Shown: positions 1 through 8,656 of the stretch, piece by piece
Layout of the letters: each line of letters starts with the position of its first letter
Position numbering within the stretch: position 1 is the stretch's first letter
NCBI RefSeq assembly: GCF_030811215.1
Contig: NZ_JAUSQM010000001.1
Span: 2,046,001 to 2,110,000, forward strand
Length of the DNA: 64,000 nt
Reading direction: 5' to 3'
Source of the DNA: Nocardioides massiliensis
Lineage (GTDB): Bacteria; Actinomycetota; Actinomycetes; Propionibacteriales; Nocardioidaceae
Program-made: the position numbers and the translations under genes
The notes under the pieces: generated by a model
What the model saw: the letters and a program-made list of their open reading frames with translations, nothing else
Databases searched by the model: none
Told to the model about the DNA's origin: nothing

Positions 1-1337
1 AGCTGGGCGCCGAGGTGACCGTGGTCGACTCCGACGGCATCGGTGGGTCCGCCGTGGTGACCGACTGCGTGCCGAGCAAGACCCTGATCGCCACCGCCGA
101 GCTGATGACCGAGGTCGAGGGCGCCTCCGAGCTCGGGGTGAAGTTCGGCTCGGTCGGGGGCGGCAACGCCGAGCGCTGGGTGGAGGTCGACCTCGCCGAG
201 GTCAACGCGCGGGTCAAGACGCTGGCGATCGCGCAGTCCGCCGACATCTCCCGTCGTCTCGAGCGTGACGGGGTGCGCGTGGTCGAGGGCCGCGGCCGGC
301 TGGACGGACCCGAGCGGGTCGTCGCCGAGCTGCACGCGGGCGGACAGGAGACCCTGGACGCCGACGCCATCCTCATCGCCACCGGCGCCCGCCCGCGCAC
401 GCTGCCGACCGCGGTGCCCGACGGCGAGCGGATCCTCACCTGGGAGCAGGTCTACGACCTGCAGGAGGTACCGAGTCGGCTGATCGTGGTCGGCTCCGGT
501 GTCACCGGTGCGGAGTTCGCCAGCGCCTACATGGCGCTCGGCATCGACGTGGTCCTGGTCTCCAGCCGCGACCGCGTGCTGCCGAGCGAGGACGCCGACG
601 CGGCCGAGGTCCTCGAGCAGGTGCTGGTGCGTCGCGGCATGACCGTGCTGTCGAAGTCGCGCATGGAGTCGGTGGCCCGCAACGGCGACGAGGTCGTCGT
701 CAAGCTCACCGACGGTCGGGAGATCGTCGGGTCCCACTGCCTGCTCGCGCTGGGCTCCGTGCCCAACACCGCCGACCTGGGCCTGGAGGACGCCGGCGTC
801 TACACCGACGACGGCGGCTTCGTGAAGGTCGACCGGGTCTCCCGGACGACCGCGCGGGGCGTCTACGCCGCCGGTGACTGCACCGGCGTGCTCATGCTCG
901 CTTCGGTCGCCGCGATGCAGGGCCGGATCGCGATGTGGCACTTCCTCGGTGACGCCGTCGCGCCGCTGGACCTGAAGAAGGTCGCCTCCAACGTCTTCAC
1001 CGCGCCCGAGATCGCGACCGTCGGGTGGAGCCAGGTGGCGGTCGAGGCCGGCGAGATCGGGGCGGAGATCGTCATGCTCCCGCTGTCGGGCAACGCCCGC
1101 GCCAAGATGCAGGGCACGCGCGACGGGTTCGTGAAGCTTTTGTGCCGGCCCGGCACGGGCATCGTCGTCGGCGGCGTGGTCGTCGGGCCGCGCGCCAGTG
1201 AGCTCATCCACCCGGTGTCGATCGCGGTGGCGGAGTCGTTGACGGCCGACCAGCTCGCGCAGGCGTTCACCGTCTATCCGTCGATGAGCGGCTCCATCGC
1301 CGAGGCCGCACGCCGGCTACACCGCGTCGCGGACTGA
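1..1337 (+). CDS. lpdA: NAD(P)H-quinone dehydrogenase, LpdA type (5' end outside window)
   Basis: A flavin-dependent pyridine nucleotide oxidoreductase whose start lies upstream of the window; the reading frame is open from base 3. It has the FAD/NAD two-dinucleotide fold: a second Rossmann motif (VVGSGVTGAEFA), the FAD-binding YAAGDCTG and a C-terminal dimerisation domain. The usual redox-active CxxxxC near the first motif is degenerate: GGSAVVTDCVPSK keeps only the second Cys. The C-terminal His-Glu pair of disulfide reductases is replaced by VYPSMSGSI. The same two changes mark M. tuberculosis LpdA (Rv3303c), a quinone reductase rather than a lipoamide dehydrogenase, so that role is inferred here. 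It converges on the CAP-protein gene. Confidence 0.85.
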   Translation, partial: LGAEVTVVDSDGIGGSAVVTDCVPSKTLIATAELMTEVEGASELGVKFGSVGGGNAERWVEVDLAEVNARVKTLAIAQSADISRRLERDGVRVVEGRGRLDGPERVVAELHAGGQETLDADAILIATGARPRTLPTAVPDGERILTWEQVYDLQEVPSRLIVVGSGVTGAEFASAYMALGIDVVLVSSRDRVLPSEDADAAEVLEQVLVRRGMTVLSKSRMESVARNGDEVVVKLTDGREIVGSHCLLALGSVPNTADLGLEDAGVYTDDGGFVKVDRVSRTTARGVYAAGDCTGVLMLASVAAMQGRIAMWHFLGDAVAPLDLKKVASNVFTAPEIATVGWSQVAVEAGEIGAEIVMLPLSGNARAKMQGTRDGFVKLLCRPGTGIVVGGVVVGPRASELIHPVSIAVAESLTADQLAQAFTVYPSMSGSIAEAARRLHRVAD

Positions 1338-1353
1338 CGCCGGAGCGGACTTC

Positions 1354-2100
1354 CTACGGGTACGTCGCGAAGACCTGCGTGTAGTACGGCACCCCGTTGC
1401 CGTCGACGGCGTACCCGATCCCGATGTGGGTGTAGGCGCCGAGCAGGTTCCGACGGTGGCCGGGGCTGGCGAACCACGCGGCGGTGACCTGGTGGGGTGG
1501 GTAGCCGTAGGCGACGTTCTCGCCGGCGACGGTCCACCCGACAGGGATCTGCTGGGCGAACTCGGGGTTGTGCGTGATCGCTCCGGCCGAGGCCATCACC
1601 TTGCTCCAGGCGGTCGCGACCCGGTGCATCGCCGGGAGCGGCGCCAAGGTCGCCAGCCCGCTGGCGGCGCGGTAGGTGTTGGTGTGCTCGAGCACCAGGG
1701 CGCGGACGTTCGCCTGCACCGCGTCGACCTTCGGCCGTCCGCGCACCACGACGACGCGTGACGCGGCGACCCTCCCGCGCGCCGTCACCACGGCGATGCG
1801 GAACTTCCTCGTCTTCGCCGGCCGCGCCAGACGCACGGCGTACCGGCGCTTCGGGGTCAGCTGCGCCGTGCGGACCGTGCGCCAGGCACCCTTCGCCCCC
1901 GTGCGGGGCGTCTGGACCCGGAGCGTCGCGGCCGGGACCGCGACCCGGACCCGACCGCGGAGCACCACCCGTTCGCCGTCGGAGGTCTGCACCGAGGCGA
2001 CCTGCACCGTGACCGCGGGGGCCTTGGCGACGCTCGGGGGAGCGGTGAGACCCACGAGAAGCGCCGGAGCGACCAGCAGGCACACCCCGGCGCGTCGCAT
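1354..2100 (-). CDS. secreted CAP (SCP/PR1-like) domain protein
   Basis: A 248-residue exported protein. Residues 1-25 form a signal peptide (MRRAGVCLLVAPALLVGL, then an Ala-rich cleavage region). Residues 30-110 look like a beta-rich linker or Ig-like segment. The C-terminal 120 residues are a CAP domain: an NTYRAASGLATL helix, ITHNPEFA, a GENVAYGY motif and SPGHRRNLLG. These provide the conserved His/Glu cluster of the family. CAP proteins of bacteria are extracellular and mostly of unknown activity. A TAGCCT box ends 6 nt before the ATG (2107-2112, minus strand), so the mRNA is probably leaderless. It stands alone between the lpdA-like gene and pyc. Confidence 0.85.
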   Translation of the reverse strand: MRRAGVCLLVAPALLVGLTAPPSVAKAPAVTVQVASVQTSDGERVVLRGRVRVAVPAATLRVQTPRTGAKGAWRTVRTAQLTPKRRYAVRLARPAKTRKFRIAVVTARGRVAASRVVVVRGRPKVDAVQANVRALVLEHTNTYRAASGLATLAPLPAMHRVATAWSKVMASAGAITHNPEFAQQIPVGWTVAGENVAYGYPPHQVTAAWFASPGHRRNLLGAYTHIGIGYAVDGNGVPYYTQVFATYP

Positions 2101-2119
2101 GAGCGGAGGCTAGGGCGTC

Positions 2120-5100
2120 TCAGGTGCGGAGCACAACGACCAGATCGCCGCCCTCGACCTGCTGGGTGCCGGTGAAGGCGAGCCGCTCGACGGTGCCGGC
2201 GACGGGTGCGGTGATGGAGGCCTCCATCTTCATCGCCTCGATCGTTGCGATGGTCGCACCTGCCTCGACCGTGTCGCCCTCCTCGACCGCCAGGGTGACG
2301 ACGCCGTCGAACGGCGCAGCCACGTGCCCGGGCACCGACGTGTCGGCCTTCTCCTGCGCCGCCACGTCGCTCGAGATCGACCGGTCGCGTACGGCGATGG
2401 GGCGCAGCTGTCCGTTGATCGTGCACATGACCGTGCGGAAGCCCCGCTCGTCGGGCTCGCTGACGGCCTGCAGGCCGAGCAGCAGGGTCTTGCCCTCCTC
2501 GAGTCGCACCTCGTGCTCCTCGCCCGGGCGCAGGCCGTAGAGGTACTCGATCGTCGGGAGCACCGCGACGTCGCCGTACTTCTCGCGGGCCTCGAGGAAG
2601 TCCTTGGTCGGGCCGGGGAAGAGCAGCTCGTTGAGGGTCGAGCGGGGGTTGCGCCCCAGGCCCTCGGCCTGCTCGGCGGTCAGCTCGGTCTCGGACCTGC
2701 GCACCTTGCGCCCCTCGAGCGCCTTGGTCCGGAACGGCTCCGGCCAGCCACCGGGCGGGTCGCCGAGCTCGCCGGAGAGGAAGCCGATCACCGAGTCGGG
2801 TACGTCGTAGTTCTGCGGGTTCTGCTCGAAGTCGTCGGGGTCGGCGCCGACCGCGACCAGGTGCAGCGCGAGGTCGCCGACGACCTTCGACGATGGCGTC
2901 ACCTTCACGACGTTGCCGAGGATCCGGTTGGCCGCGGCGTACATGTCCTCGATCTGCTCGAACTTCTCGCCCAATCCCAGCGCGATCGCCTGCTGGCGCA
3001 GGTTGGAGAGCTGCCCCCCGGGGATCTCGTGGGTGTAGACCCGCCCGGTCGGGGCCGGCAGGCCGGACTCGAACGGGGCGTAGACGCGGCGGGTGGCCTC
3101 CCAGTAGGGCTCCAGCGCGTTGACGGCGTCGAGGGACAGGCCGGTCGCGCGCTCGGTGAAGTCCGTGCTCGCCACGAGCGCCGACAGCGCCGGCTGGCTC
3201 GTGGTGCCGGCGACCGCGGCACACGCGGCGTCGACCGCGTCGACGCCGGCGTCGATGGCCGCTGCCAGCGTCGCGAGCTGGCCGCCCGGGGTGTCGTGGG
3301 TGTGCAGGTGCACCGGCAGGTCGAAGCGCTCGCGGAGCGCGGTGACCAGCGTGCGCGCCGCCGGAGCGCGCAGCAGCCCGGCCATGTCCTTGATGGCCAG
3401 GACGTGCGCCCCGGCGTCGACGATCCGCTCGGCGAGGTCGAGGTAGTAGTCGAGCGTGTAGAGCTTCTCGTCGGGGTTCGAGAGGTCGCCGGTGTAGCAC
3501 AGCGCGACCTCGGCCACCGACTGCCCGGTCGCCCGCACGGCCTCGATCGCCGGCCGCATCTGCTCGACGTCGTTGAGGGCGTCGAAGATCCGGAAGACGT
3601 CGATGCCGGTCTCGGTGGCCTCGCGGACGAAGGCCTCGGTGACGGCGGTGGGGTACGGCGTGTAGCCGACGGTGTTGCGTCCGCGCAGCAGCATCTGCAG
3701 GCAGACGTTCGGCACCGCCTGGCGCAGCTGCGCGAGCCGCTCCCACGGGTCCTCGGCCAGGAAGCGCAGCGCCACGTCGTACGTCGCCCCGCCCCATGCC
3801 TCGAGGCTCCACAGCTGCGGGGTCGTGCGGGCGACGTGGCCCGCGACCTGCAGCAGGTCGCGCGTGCGCACGCGGGTGGCGAGCAGCGACTGGTGGGCGT
3901 CGCGGAAGGTGGTGTCGGTGACCGCGACGGCGGTCTGCTCGCGCAGCCGGCGAGCGAACTCCTCGGGCCCGACCGACAGCAGCAGCTGGCGGGTGCCGTC
4001 GGGCGCCGGGACGTCGAGGTCGACGGCGGGCAGCTTGTCGGCCGGATCGATCGTCACCGGCGCAGCACCATGGGGCTGGTTGACCGTGACGTCGGCCAGG
4101 TAGTTGAGCAGGCGGGTGCCGCGGTCGCCGGGGGCGCGGGCGGCGAGCAGGTGCGGGTGCTCCTCGATGAACGACGTGGTCACCCGGCCGGCCTGGAAGT
4201 CCGGGTCGGCGAGGAGGGCCTGCAGGAACGCGATGTTGGTCGCGACGCCGCGGATCCGGAACTCCGCGATCGCCCGGCGCGCTCGCTCGACGGCCTTCTC
4301 GTGGGTGCGACCCCGGCACGTGAGCTTGGAGAGCATCGAGTCGAAGTGGGCGCTGACCTCCGCCCCGGTGTAGGTCGTGCCGCCGTCGATGCGCACGCCG
4401 GCGCCACCGGGGGAGCGGTACGTCGTGATCTTGCCGGTGTCGGGACGGAACCCGTTGGCCGGGTCCTCGGTGGTGATGCGGCACTGTAGGGCCGCGCCGC
4501 GCAGGACGACCGTGTCCTGCGACAGACCCAGGTCGTCCAGGGTCGCGCCGGAGGCGATGCGCAGCTGCGACTGCACGAGGTCGACGTCGGTGACCTCCTC
4601 GGTCACGGTGTGCTCGACCTGGATGCGGGGGTTCATCTCGATGAACACGTACGGTCGGGGGGCTCCGCCCCCCGACTGCCCCCCGAGATCGCGACCTTCG
4701 GCCGCCGCGGACTCGTCGAGCAGGAACTCCACCGTGCCGGCGTTGCGGTAGCCGATCGACTCAGCGAACCGCACCGCGTCGGCGCACATGCGCTCGCGCA
4801 GCTCGGGGTCGAGGTTGGGGGCCGGGGCGATCTCGACGACCTTCTGGTGGCGCCGCTGCACCGAGCAGTCACGCTCGAAGAGGTGGATGACGTTGCCCTC
4901 GCCGTCGGCGAGGATCTGCACCTCGATGTGGCGCGGGTTGACCACAGCCTGCTCGATGAAGACGGTGGCGTCGCCGAACGCGCCCTCCGCCTCGCGCATG
5001 CAGGTCTCGACCGCCTCGCGCAGCTTCGCCCCGTCCGGCCCAGCGTCGTCGACTCTTCTCATCCCGCGACCGCCACCACCGGCGACGGCCTTGACGAACA

Positions 5101-5563
5101 GCGGGTACGGCATGTCGGCGGCAGCCTCGACCAGCGCGTCGACGTCGGTGCTCGGCTCGACGCTGGCCAGCACCGGGACGCCCGCGGCCTTCGCCGCGGC
5201 GATGGCGCGGGCCTTGTTGCCGGTGAGCTCCAGCACCTCGGAGGTCGGGCCGACGAACGTGATGCCGGCGTTGGCGCACGCCTCGGCGAGGTTCGGGTTC
5301 TCGCTGAGGAAGCCATAGCCCGGGTAGACGGCGTCGGCACCGGCCCGCACGGCCGTCGCGACGATCGCCTCCGGGTCGAGGTAGGCCCGCACCGGGTGGC
5401 CGCGCTCACCGATCTCGTAGGCCTCGTCGGCCTTCAACCGATGCTCGGACCACCGGTCCTCGTGCGGGAAGACCGCCACGGTCTTCGCCCCGACCTCGTA
5501 GGCCGCCCGGAAAGCTCGGATCGCGATCTCACCGCGGTTGGCCACCAACACCTTGGAGAACAT
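2120..5563 (-). CDS. pyc: pyruvate carboxylase
   Basis: A 1147-residue single-chain pyruvate carboxylase, the usual length. It makes oxaloacetate from pyruvate, bicarbonate and ATP (anaplerosis) with covalent biotin. Domains in order: biotin carboxylase from residue 1 (KVLVANRGEIAIR, GYGFLSEN, ATP-binding GGGGRGMR, EMNPRIQVEHTVTEE), carboxyltransferase from about 540 (DTTFRDAHQSLLATR, AIKDMAGLL) and a C-terminal biotinyl domain with biotin Lys in EAMKMEAS. Residues about 284-303 are an odd Gly/Ala-rich insert encoded by a palindromic repeat (see the repeat entry). A TAACCT box lies 6 nt before the ATG, suggesting a leaderless transcript. Confidence 0.97.
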   Translation of the reverse strand: MFSKVLVANRGEIAIRAFRAAYEVGAKTVAVFPHEDRWSEHRLKADEAYEIGERGHPVRAYLDPEAIVATAVRAGADAVYPGYGFLSENPNLAEACANAGITFVGPTSEVLELTGNKARAIAAAKAAGVPVLASVEPSTDVDALVEAAADMPYPLFVKAVAGGGGRGMRRVDDAGPDGAKLREAVETCMREAEGAFGDATVFIEQAVVNPRHIEVQILADGEGNVIHLFERDCSVQRRHQKVVEIAPAPNLDPELRERMCADAVRFAESIGYRNAGTVEFLLDESAAAEGRDLGGQSGGGAPRPYVFIEMNPRIQVEHTVTEEVTDVDLVQSQLRIASGATLDDLGLSQDTVVLRGAALQCRITTEDPANGFRPDTGKITTYRSPGGAGVRIDGGTTYTGAEVSAHFDSMLSKLTCRGRTHEKAVERARRAIAEFRIRGVATNIAFLQALLADPDFQAGRVTTSFIEEHPHLLAARAPGDRGTRLLNYLADVTVNQPHGAAPVTIDPADKLPAVDLDVPAPDGTRQLLLSVGPEEFARRLREQTAVAVTDTTFRDAHQSLLATRVRTRDLLQVAGHVARTTPQLWSLEAWGGATYDVALRFLAEDPWERLAQLRQAVPNVCLQMLLRGRNTVGYTPYPTAVTEAFVREATETGIDVFRIFDALNDVEQMRPAIEAVRATGQSVAEVALCYTGDLSNPDEKLYTLDYYLDLAERIVDAGAHVLAIKDMAGLLRAPAARTLVTALRERFDLPVHLHTHDTPGGQLATLAAAIDAGVDAVDAACAAVAGTTSQPALSALVASTDFTERATGLSLDAVNALEPYWEATRRVYAPFESGLPAPTGRVYTHEIPGGQLSNLRQQAIALGLGEKFEQIEDMYAAANRILGNVVKVTPSSKVVGDLALHLVAVGADPDDFEQNPQNYDVPDSVIGFLSGELGDPPGGWPEPFRTKALEGRKVRRSETELTAEQAEGLGRNPRSTLNELLFPGPTKDFLEAREKYGDVAVLPTIEYLYGLRPGEEHEVRLEEGKTLLLGLQAVSEPDERGFRTVMCTINGQLRPIAVRDRSISSDVAAQEKADTSVPGHVAAPFDGVVTLAVEEGDTVEAGATIATIEAMKMEASITAPVAGTVERLAFTGTQQVEGGDLVVVLRT
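4654..4712 (-). repeat. GC-rich palindromic element inserted in frame in pyc
   Basis: The element contains a 10-bp perfect stem with a 3-nt loop (4654-4676; GTCGGGGGGC, TCC, GCCCCCCGAC). It continues into a C-run and a GATCGCGACCTTCGGCCG tail. In the protein it encodes about 20 Gly/Ala/Arg-rich residues between FLLDE and YVFIEMNPR, where other biotin carboxylases have only a few residues. The exact borders are uncertain. The look is that of a dispersed palindromic element that keeps the reading frame open. Confidence 0.6.
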
Positions 5564-5569
5564 GGGGCG

Positions 5570-5575
5570 AGGTTA
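5570..5575 (-). promoter_or_regulatory. -10 box of pyc (leaderless)
   Basis: TAACCT on the minus strand ends 6 nt before the pyc ATG, so transcription should start at or next to the start codon. No Shine-Dalgarno sequence is present. Confidence 0.55.
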
Positions 5576-5597
5576 GTGGGGGCTCACGTCGCGGTCA

Positions 5598-6767
5598 TCA
5601 GGGAGTCACAGTGTGGGCCGGTGGCGGGCGTAGCCGCGCCCGGAGCTTGTCCCGGGTCCGGCGCAGCTTCTTGCGCTGACGGGAGAGCTCCTCGATGCGC
5701 GCCGCCTGCTCCTGGCCGGTCTCCCGGGCGTCGGCAAGGGCCACGAGCAGCTCGGCGATCACCTCGGCTCCCGTCTGCGCGGTCGCCGCCGTCGGCACCT
5801 CGTCGGGATGGCACGCGGACGCGTACGGCGCTGGCCGCAGCTCGTCGAGATCGCCGTGCACCTGCCAGCCCGCCGCCCGGATCTGCGGGATCCACCGGTC
5901 GGCGATCGTCACGGCGAGGCCGTGTCCGGCGCGTGGCAGCACCGGCCGCGGCGAGGCCCGGCGCGCGAGGACGTCACGCGCCAGTGCGCCCTTCACCGCG
6001 CGACCGTAGCGCGGCTGCGGGAGGCGGTCGCCGAGCGCGACGTTGACCTCGCGCAGCAGGGCGATCTCGACTGCACCCAGGCCGGCGTTGAGCTCGGGCT
6101 CGGTCGGGATGAGGTCGGTGACGGGGAGCCTGGTGGCTTCCGCGTAGCGCTGCCACAGCACCGTCGGGTCGGTGCCGGCCGGCGGGCACACCACCAGGTG
6201 GACCTGCGACGGGCGGAGGTCCGCACCCCATCGGCGTACGACGTCGAGCACGTCCTGCGCCGCCCAGAACCGAGCACCGTGGTCGTCGGCCCGCACCGCG
6301 GGCCCCACCCGCTCCCAGAAGGCAGCGAAGGTGCGGGTGTCCCCGCCCTTGATGTTCTCCTGCCACTCCGCGACCAGCTGGCGGGCGAGGTCGCGGACGG
6401 TGAGCACCAGCTCGACCCGGTGGTTCGGGGCGTGCCGGGTGAGCACCTCACGTGCACGCGCAGCCTGCTCGGTCGTGGCCGCCGCGAGGATCTCGTGGCT
6501 GAGGATGGTGGTGCCCTCGTGCTCACAGGCGCGACGGCACACGCGCTCCCACATCCCGTCCACCTCGGCCGCCGCCCGCCCCCACTGGTGGCGGTTGCCG
6601 CGGACGTCGAGTGCGGCTCGGAACATCACCTCGTGGGAGTCCTTGGGGAGGTAGACGCCCCGCTCGCCGAGCTCCTTGCGGTGCTCGCGCAGGCCGGACT
6701 GGAGGTAGCTCGTCCCGCTCTTGGGCACTCCCACATGGAGGATGACGCGACGCTCGGAAGTCGACAC
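5598..6767 (-). CDS. sulfotransferase-like P-loop protein
   Basis: A 389-residue cytosolic protein with the 5'-phosphosulfate (PAPS) binding loop near the N-terminus: ILHVGVPKSGTSYLQ at about residues 9-23. This is typical of the sulfotransferase-like P-loop family. A segment like LVLTVRDLARQLVAEWQ in the middle resembles the 3'-phosphate-binding region. The C-terminus (about 330-385) is Arg/Lys-rich and predicted coiled coil (EEQAARIEELSRQRKKLRR style). The acceptor substrate cannot be read from sequence. The start is GTG, with a weak CACCGT box 6 nt upstream. It lies between pyc and the unrecognised three-gene operon and is probably a separate transcription unit. Confidence 0.7.
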   Translation of the reverse strand: MSTSERRVILHVGVPKSGTSYLQSGLREHRKELGERGVYLPKDSHEVMFRAALDVRGNRHQWGRAAAEVDGMWERVCRRACEHEGTTILSHEILAAATTEQAARAREVLTRHAPNHRVELVLTVRDLARQLVAEWQENIKGGDTRTFAAFWERVGPAVRADDHGARFWAAQDVLDVVRRWGADLRPSQVHLVVCPPAGTDPTVLWQRYAEATRLPVTDLIPTEPELNAGLGAVEIALLREVNVALGDRLPQPRYGRAVKGALARDVLARRASPRPVLPRAGHGLAVTIADRWIPQIRAAGWQVHGDLDELRPAPYASACHPDEVPTAATAQTGAEVIAELLVALADARETGQEQAARIEELSRQRKKLRRTRDKLRARLRPPPAHTVTP

Positions 6768-6842
6768 GCCCCGACGGTGCCGGGTGTCGGGGATCCGCGC
6801 GTCAACCGGGGGCGACCGCCGGTCGAACGGCGCGTGAACAGC

Positions 6843-7997
6843 TCAGCGGCGGTGCAGCCGGTCGATCAGATCGGGCTGGAGCGTCCCGTAGCCCGTCGAG
6901 GCCCACGGTTCGGCGTCGGCCTCGAAGTAGTGGACCGGCCGTCCTCGGCGCTCGACGTCCAGGACTTCGGGGGTCTTCCCGGCCTTCAGCGCGGCGCGGC
7001 AGGCCTGGCACACGGGTACGTCGACCCGACGCCCACCGGACTCGACCACTGCGCGCGACACGCGACCGGTGTGTAGCGGGTGGAGGTAGCAACGAGGACC
7101 CGGCACGAATGCCTTCCCGGCGAGCGCCGCCGCGAGCGCCTCCTCGCCGCGCTCGGCCAGCACGATCGCTCCAACGACGTCGAGCACGTCGTTCGACGAG
7201 CCCCGCAGCACGCGCTGCGCGCCCTCGTAGTGGTCCAGGGCCTGCTGCCAGGCAGCGGCGTCGTGCGCCACCGGGTCGATCTCGGCCGCGTCGATGGCCT
7301 CGCCGAGCGCGAGGGCCGACTCCTCCGCCCGCCGCTCGAGGGTGCTGTCGCGGGCTGCCCGCGCGGTCGCCACCACCGACGCAGGCAGGTGCAGGACCTG
7401 CTTGCGTCGTGCCCGGCGACGCCACCAGACCCCGACGGCGACCAGCGCGAGCGCGGCCCCGATGCCGGCACCGACCAGACCGTCGCTGACCCCCTCGTCG
7501 TCGTACGGCGAGGAGGTGGAGGAGTGGGTGCCGAAGGTCGGCACGACCTCGGCCTCGTAGGCCTCCCGCGCGGTGCCGTCGGCCATCAACGTGGCCAGCT
7601 CGACGAAGTAGGCGCCGAGGTCGTCGACGAGGCCGTCCTCCTCGTGGCGCACGTCCGCCACCGCGATCGCCTCGCGGGCGTCGTCCTCGGTGCTCCAGCC
7701 GCGCGCGTCGACGATGAACCGCTCGGGACCGCCGAAGAACTGCGGGGAGAGGTACAGCCCGTCGATCCCCGAGCGATCGTGGAGCTGGGTGAGCAGCTCG
7801 GCGGGGTCGCCCCCGAAGGCGTCGCTGTCGCGCAGGTCGTGGAGGACGAGGAAGGTCGGCCGGTCCAGCGTGCTGAGCTGCGTCGAGATCGTGGCGACAT
7901 CGGCGTCATCGACGGCCGAGCGCAGCGCGGGCGCGACCCAGACGCCGGTCTCGTCGAGCGCCTGCTGGATCTGGGCGAGCAGGTCCTCGTTGCTCAT
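6843..7997 (-). CDS. membrane protein with C-terminal zinc-knuckle-like domain (third gene of an unknown operon)
   Basis: Not recognised as a named family. About 384 residues. There is a soluble N-terminal alpha/beta domain of about 150 residues (FLVLHDLRDSD, GLYLSP), weakly reminiscent of TPM-type domains. One membrane segment follows at about 175-195 (GAGIGAALALVAVGVWW), then an Arg-rich stop-transfer stretch, a helical region and a C-terminal domain. That domain has C-x4-H and C-x2-C (RCYLHPLH and VCQAC), followed by GKTPEVLD and WASTGYGTLQ. The C-terminal layout is shared with the gene at 8653-9891. An ATG at 7997 overlaps the preceding stop by four bases (ATGA), which favours it over the GTG two codons earlier. 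Confidence 0.75.
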   Translation of the reverse strand: MSNEDLLAQIQQALDETGVWVAPALRSAVDDADVATISTQLSTLDRPTFLVLHDLRDSDAFGGDPAELLTQLHDRSGIDGLYLSPQFFGGPERFIVDARGWSTEDDAREAIAVADVRHEEDGLVDDLGAYFVELATLMADGTAREAYEAEVVPTFGTHSSTSSPYDDEGVSDGLVGAGIGAALALVAVGVWWRRRARRKQVLHLPASVVATARAARDSTLERRAEESALALGEAIDAAEIDPVAHDAAAWQQALDHYEGAQRVLRGSSNDVLDVVGAIVLAERGEEALAAALAGKAFVPGPRCYLHPLHTGRVSRAVVESGGRRVDVPVCQACRAALKAGKTPEVLDVERRGRPVHYFEADAEPWASTGYGTLQPDLIDRLHRR

Positions 7998-8656
7998 CGC
8001 CACCCCCCTCCCATGCGGAATCGGCGCCCGAGGGCCAGTCTCCCCAGGCCGATCGCCAGCAGCACCACGGGGATGGCCAGCACGCCGAACAGCACGCCCG
8101 CGGCGACCGCGCCACCGACGCCGCCGTAGTAGTGGTACGGGTCGTGCTCCACCTGGGTCCGGGTCGCCTCCGGCAACGCCGTGATCAGCTCCTCCAGGCG
8201 CAACGGCAGGTCACCCTGTGCCTCCGGCAGCTCGTACTCCATGACCGTGCAACAGCTCAGCGACGAGCCCAGGGCGAGGTCGCCGGGGCCGCCGAGCAGG
8301 ACGTAGACCGCCTCCTGCTCGGCGAGCCGGGTGATCTGGGTGACGGCGCGCAGGCTGTTGCGGTAGCCCGCCTCGCGGGTGCCGTACCACGCGGCGATGC
8401 GCACCGGCACCGCCGAGTCCGCCGCCAGCTGCTCGAGGCGCTGCTCGTCCTCCGCGCTGATCCAGCGACGCGCGTCCTGCGCGACATGGACGGGATCGCC
8501 GGCGTCGAAGTCGGCGACGGCGGCGGCGACCCGGTCGGTCGGCTCGGGCAGCACGGGGGTGCGGGCCTCCTCCGCGACGCCCCACAGGTGCCAGGTCGCC
8601 ACCCCGGCCAGGGCGGCCAGACACAGCACGACCACCGCGCTCCGCAGGCGGCTCAT
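7994..8656 (-). CDS. membrane protein of unknown function (second gene of an unknown operon)
   Basis: A 220-residue protein with a signal-anchor helix at residues 5-25 and a second membrane segment at about 180-205 (AVAAGVLFGVLAIPVVLLAIG), so an extracytoplasmic domain lies between them. That domain (DDEQRLEQL-like helix, PVRIAAWYGTREA strand, YVLLGG) is faintly similar to the N-terminal domains of the two neighbouring genes and to the TPM fold. It lacks the C-terminal Cys/His domain of its neighbours. The ATG at 8656 overlaps the upstream gene's stop (ATGA), and its own stop overlaps the next start in the same way, so the three proteins are translationally coupled. No function is proposed. 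Confidence 0.7.
   Translation of the reverse strand: MSRLRSAVVVLCLAALAGVATWHLWGVAEEARTPVLPEPTDRVAAAVADFDAGDPVHVAQDARRWISAEDEQRLEQLAADSAVPVRIAAWYGTREAGYRNSLRAVTQITRLAEQEAVYVLLGGPGDLALGSSLSCCTVMEYELPEAQGDLPLRLEELITALPEATRTQVEHDPYHYYGGVGGAVAAGVLFGVLAIPVVLLAIGLGRLALGRRFRMGGGWR

Noticed and set aside
2324-4489. 721-residue open frame on the plus strand opposite pyc
   Set aside because: Antisense shadow caused by GC-rich codon bias; no recognisable domain, while the minus strand encodes a full pyruvate carboxylase.
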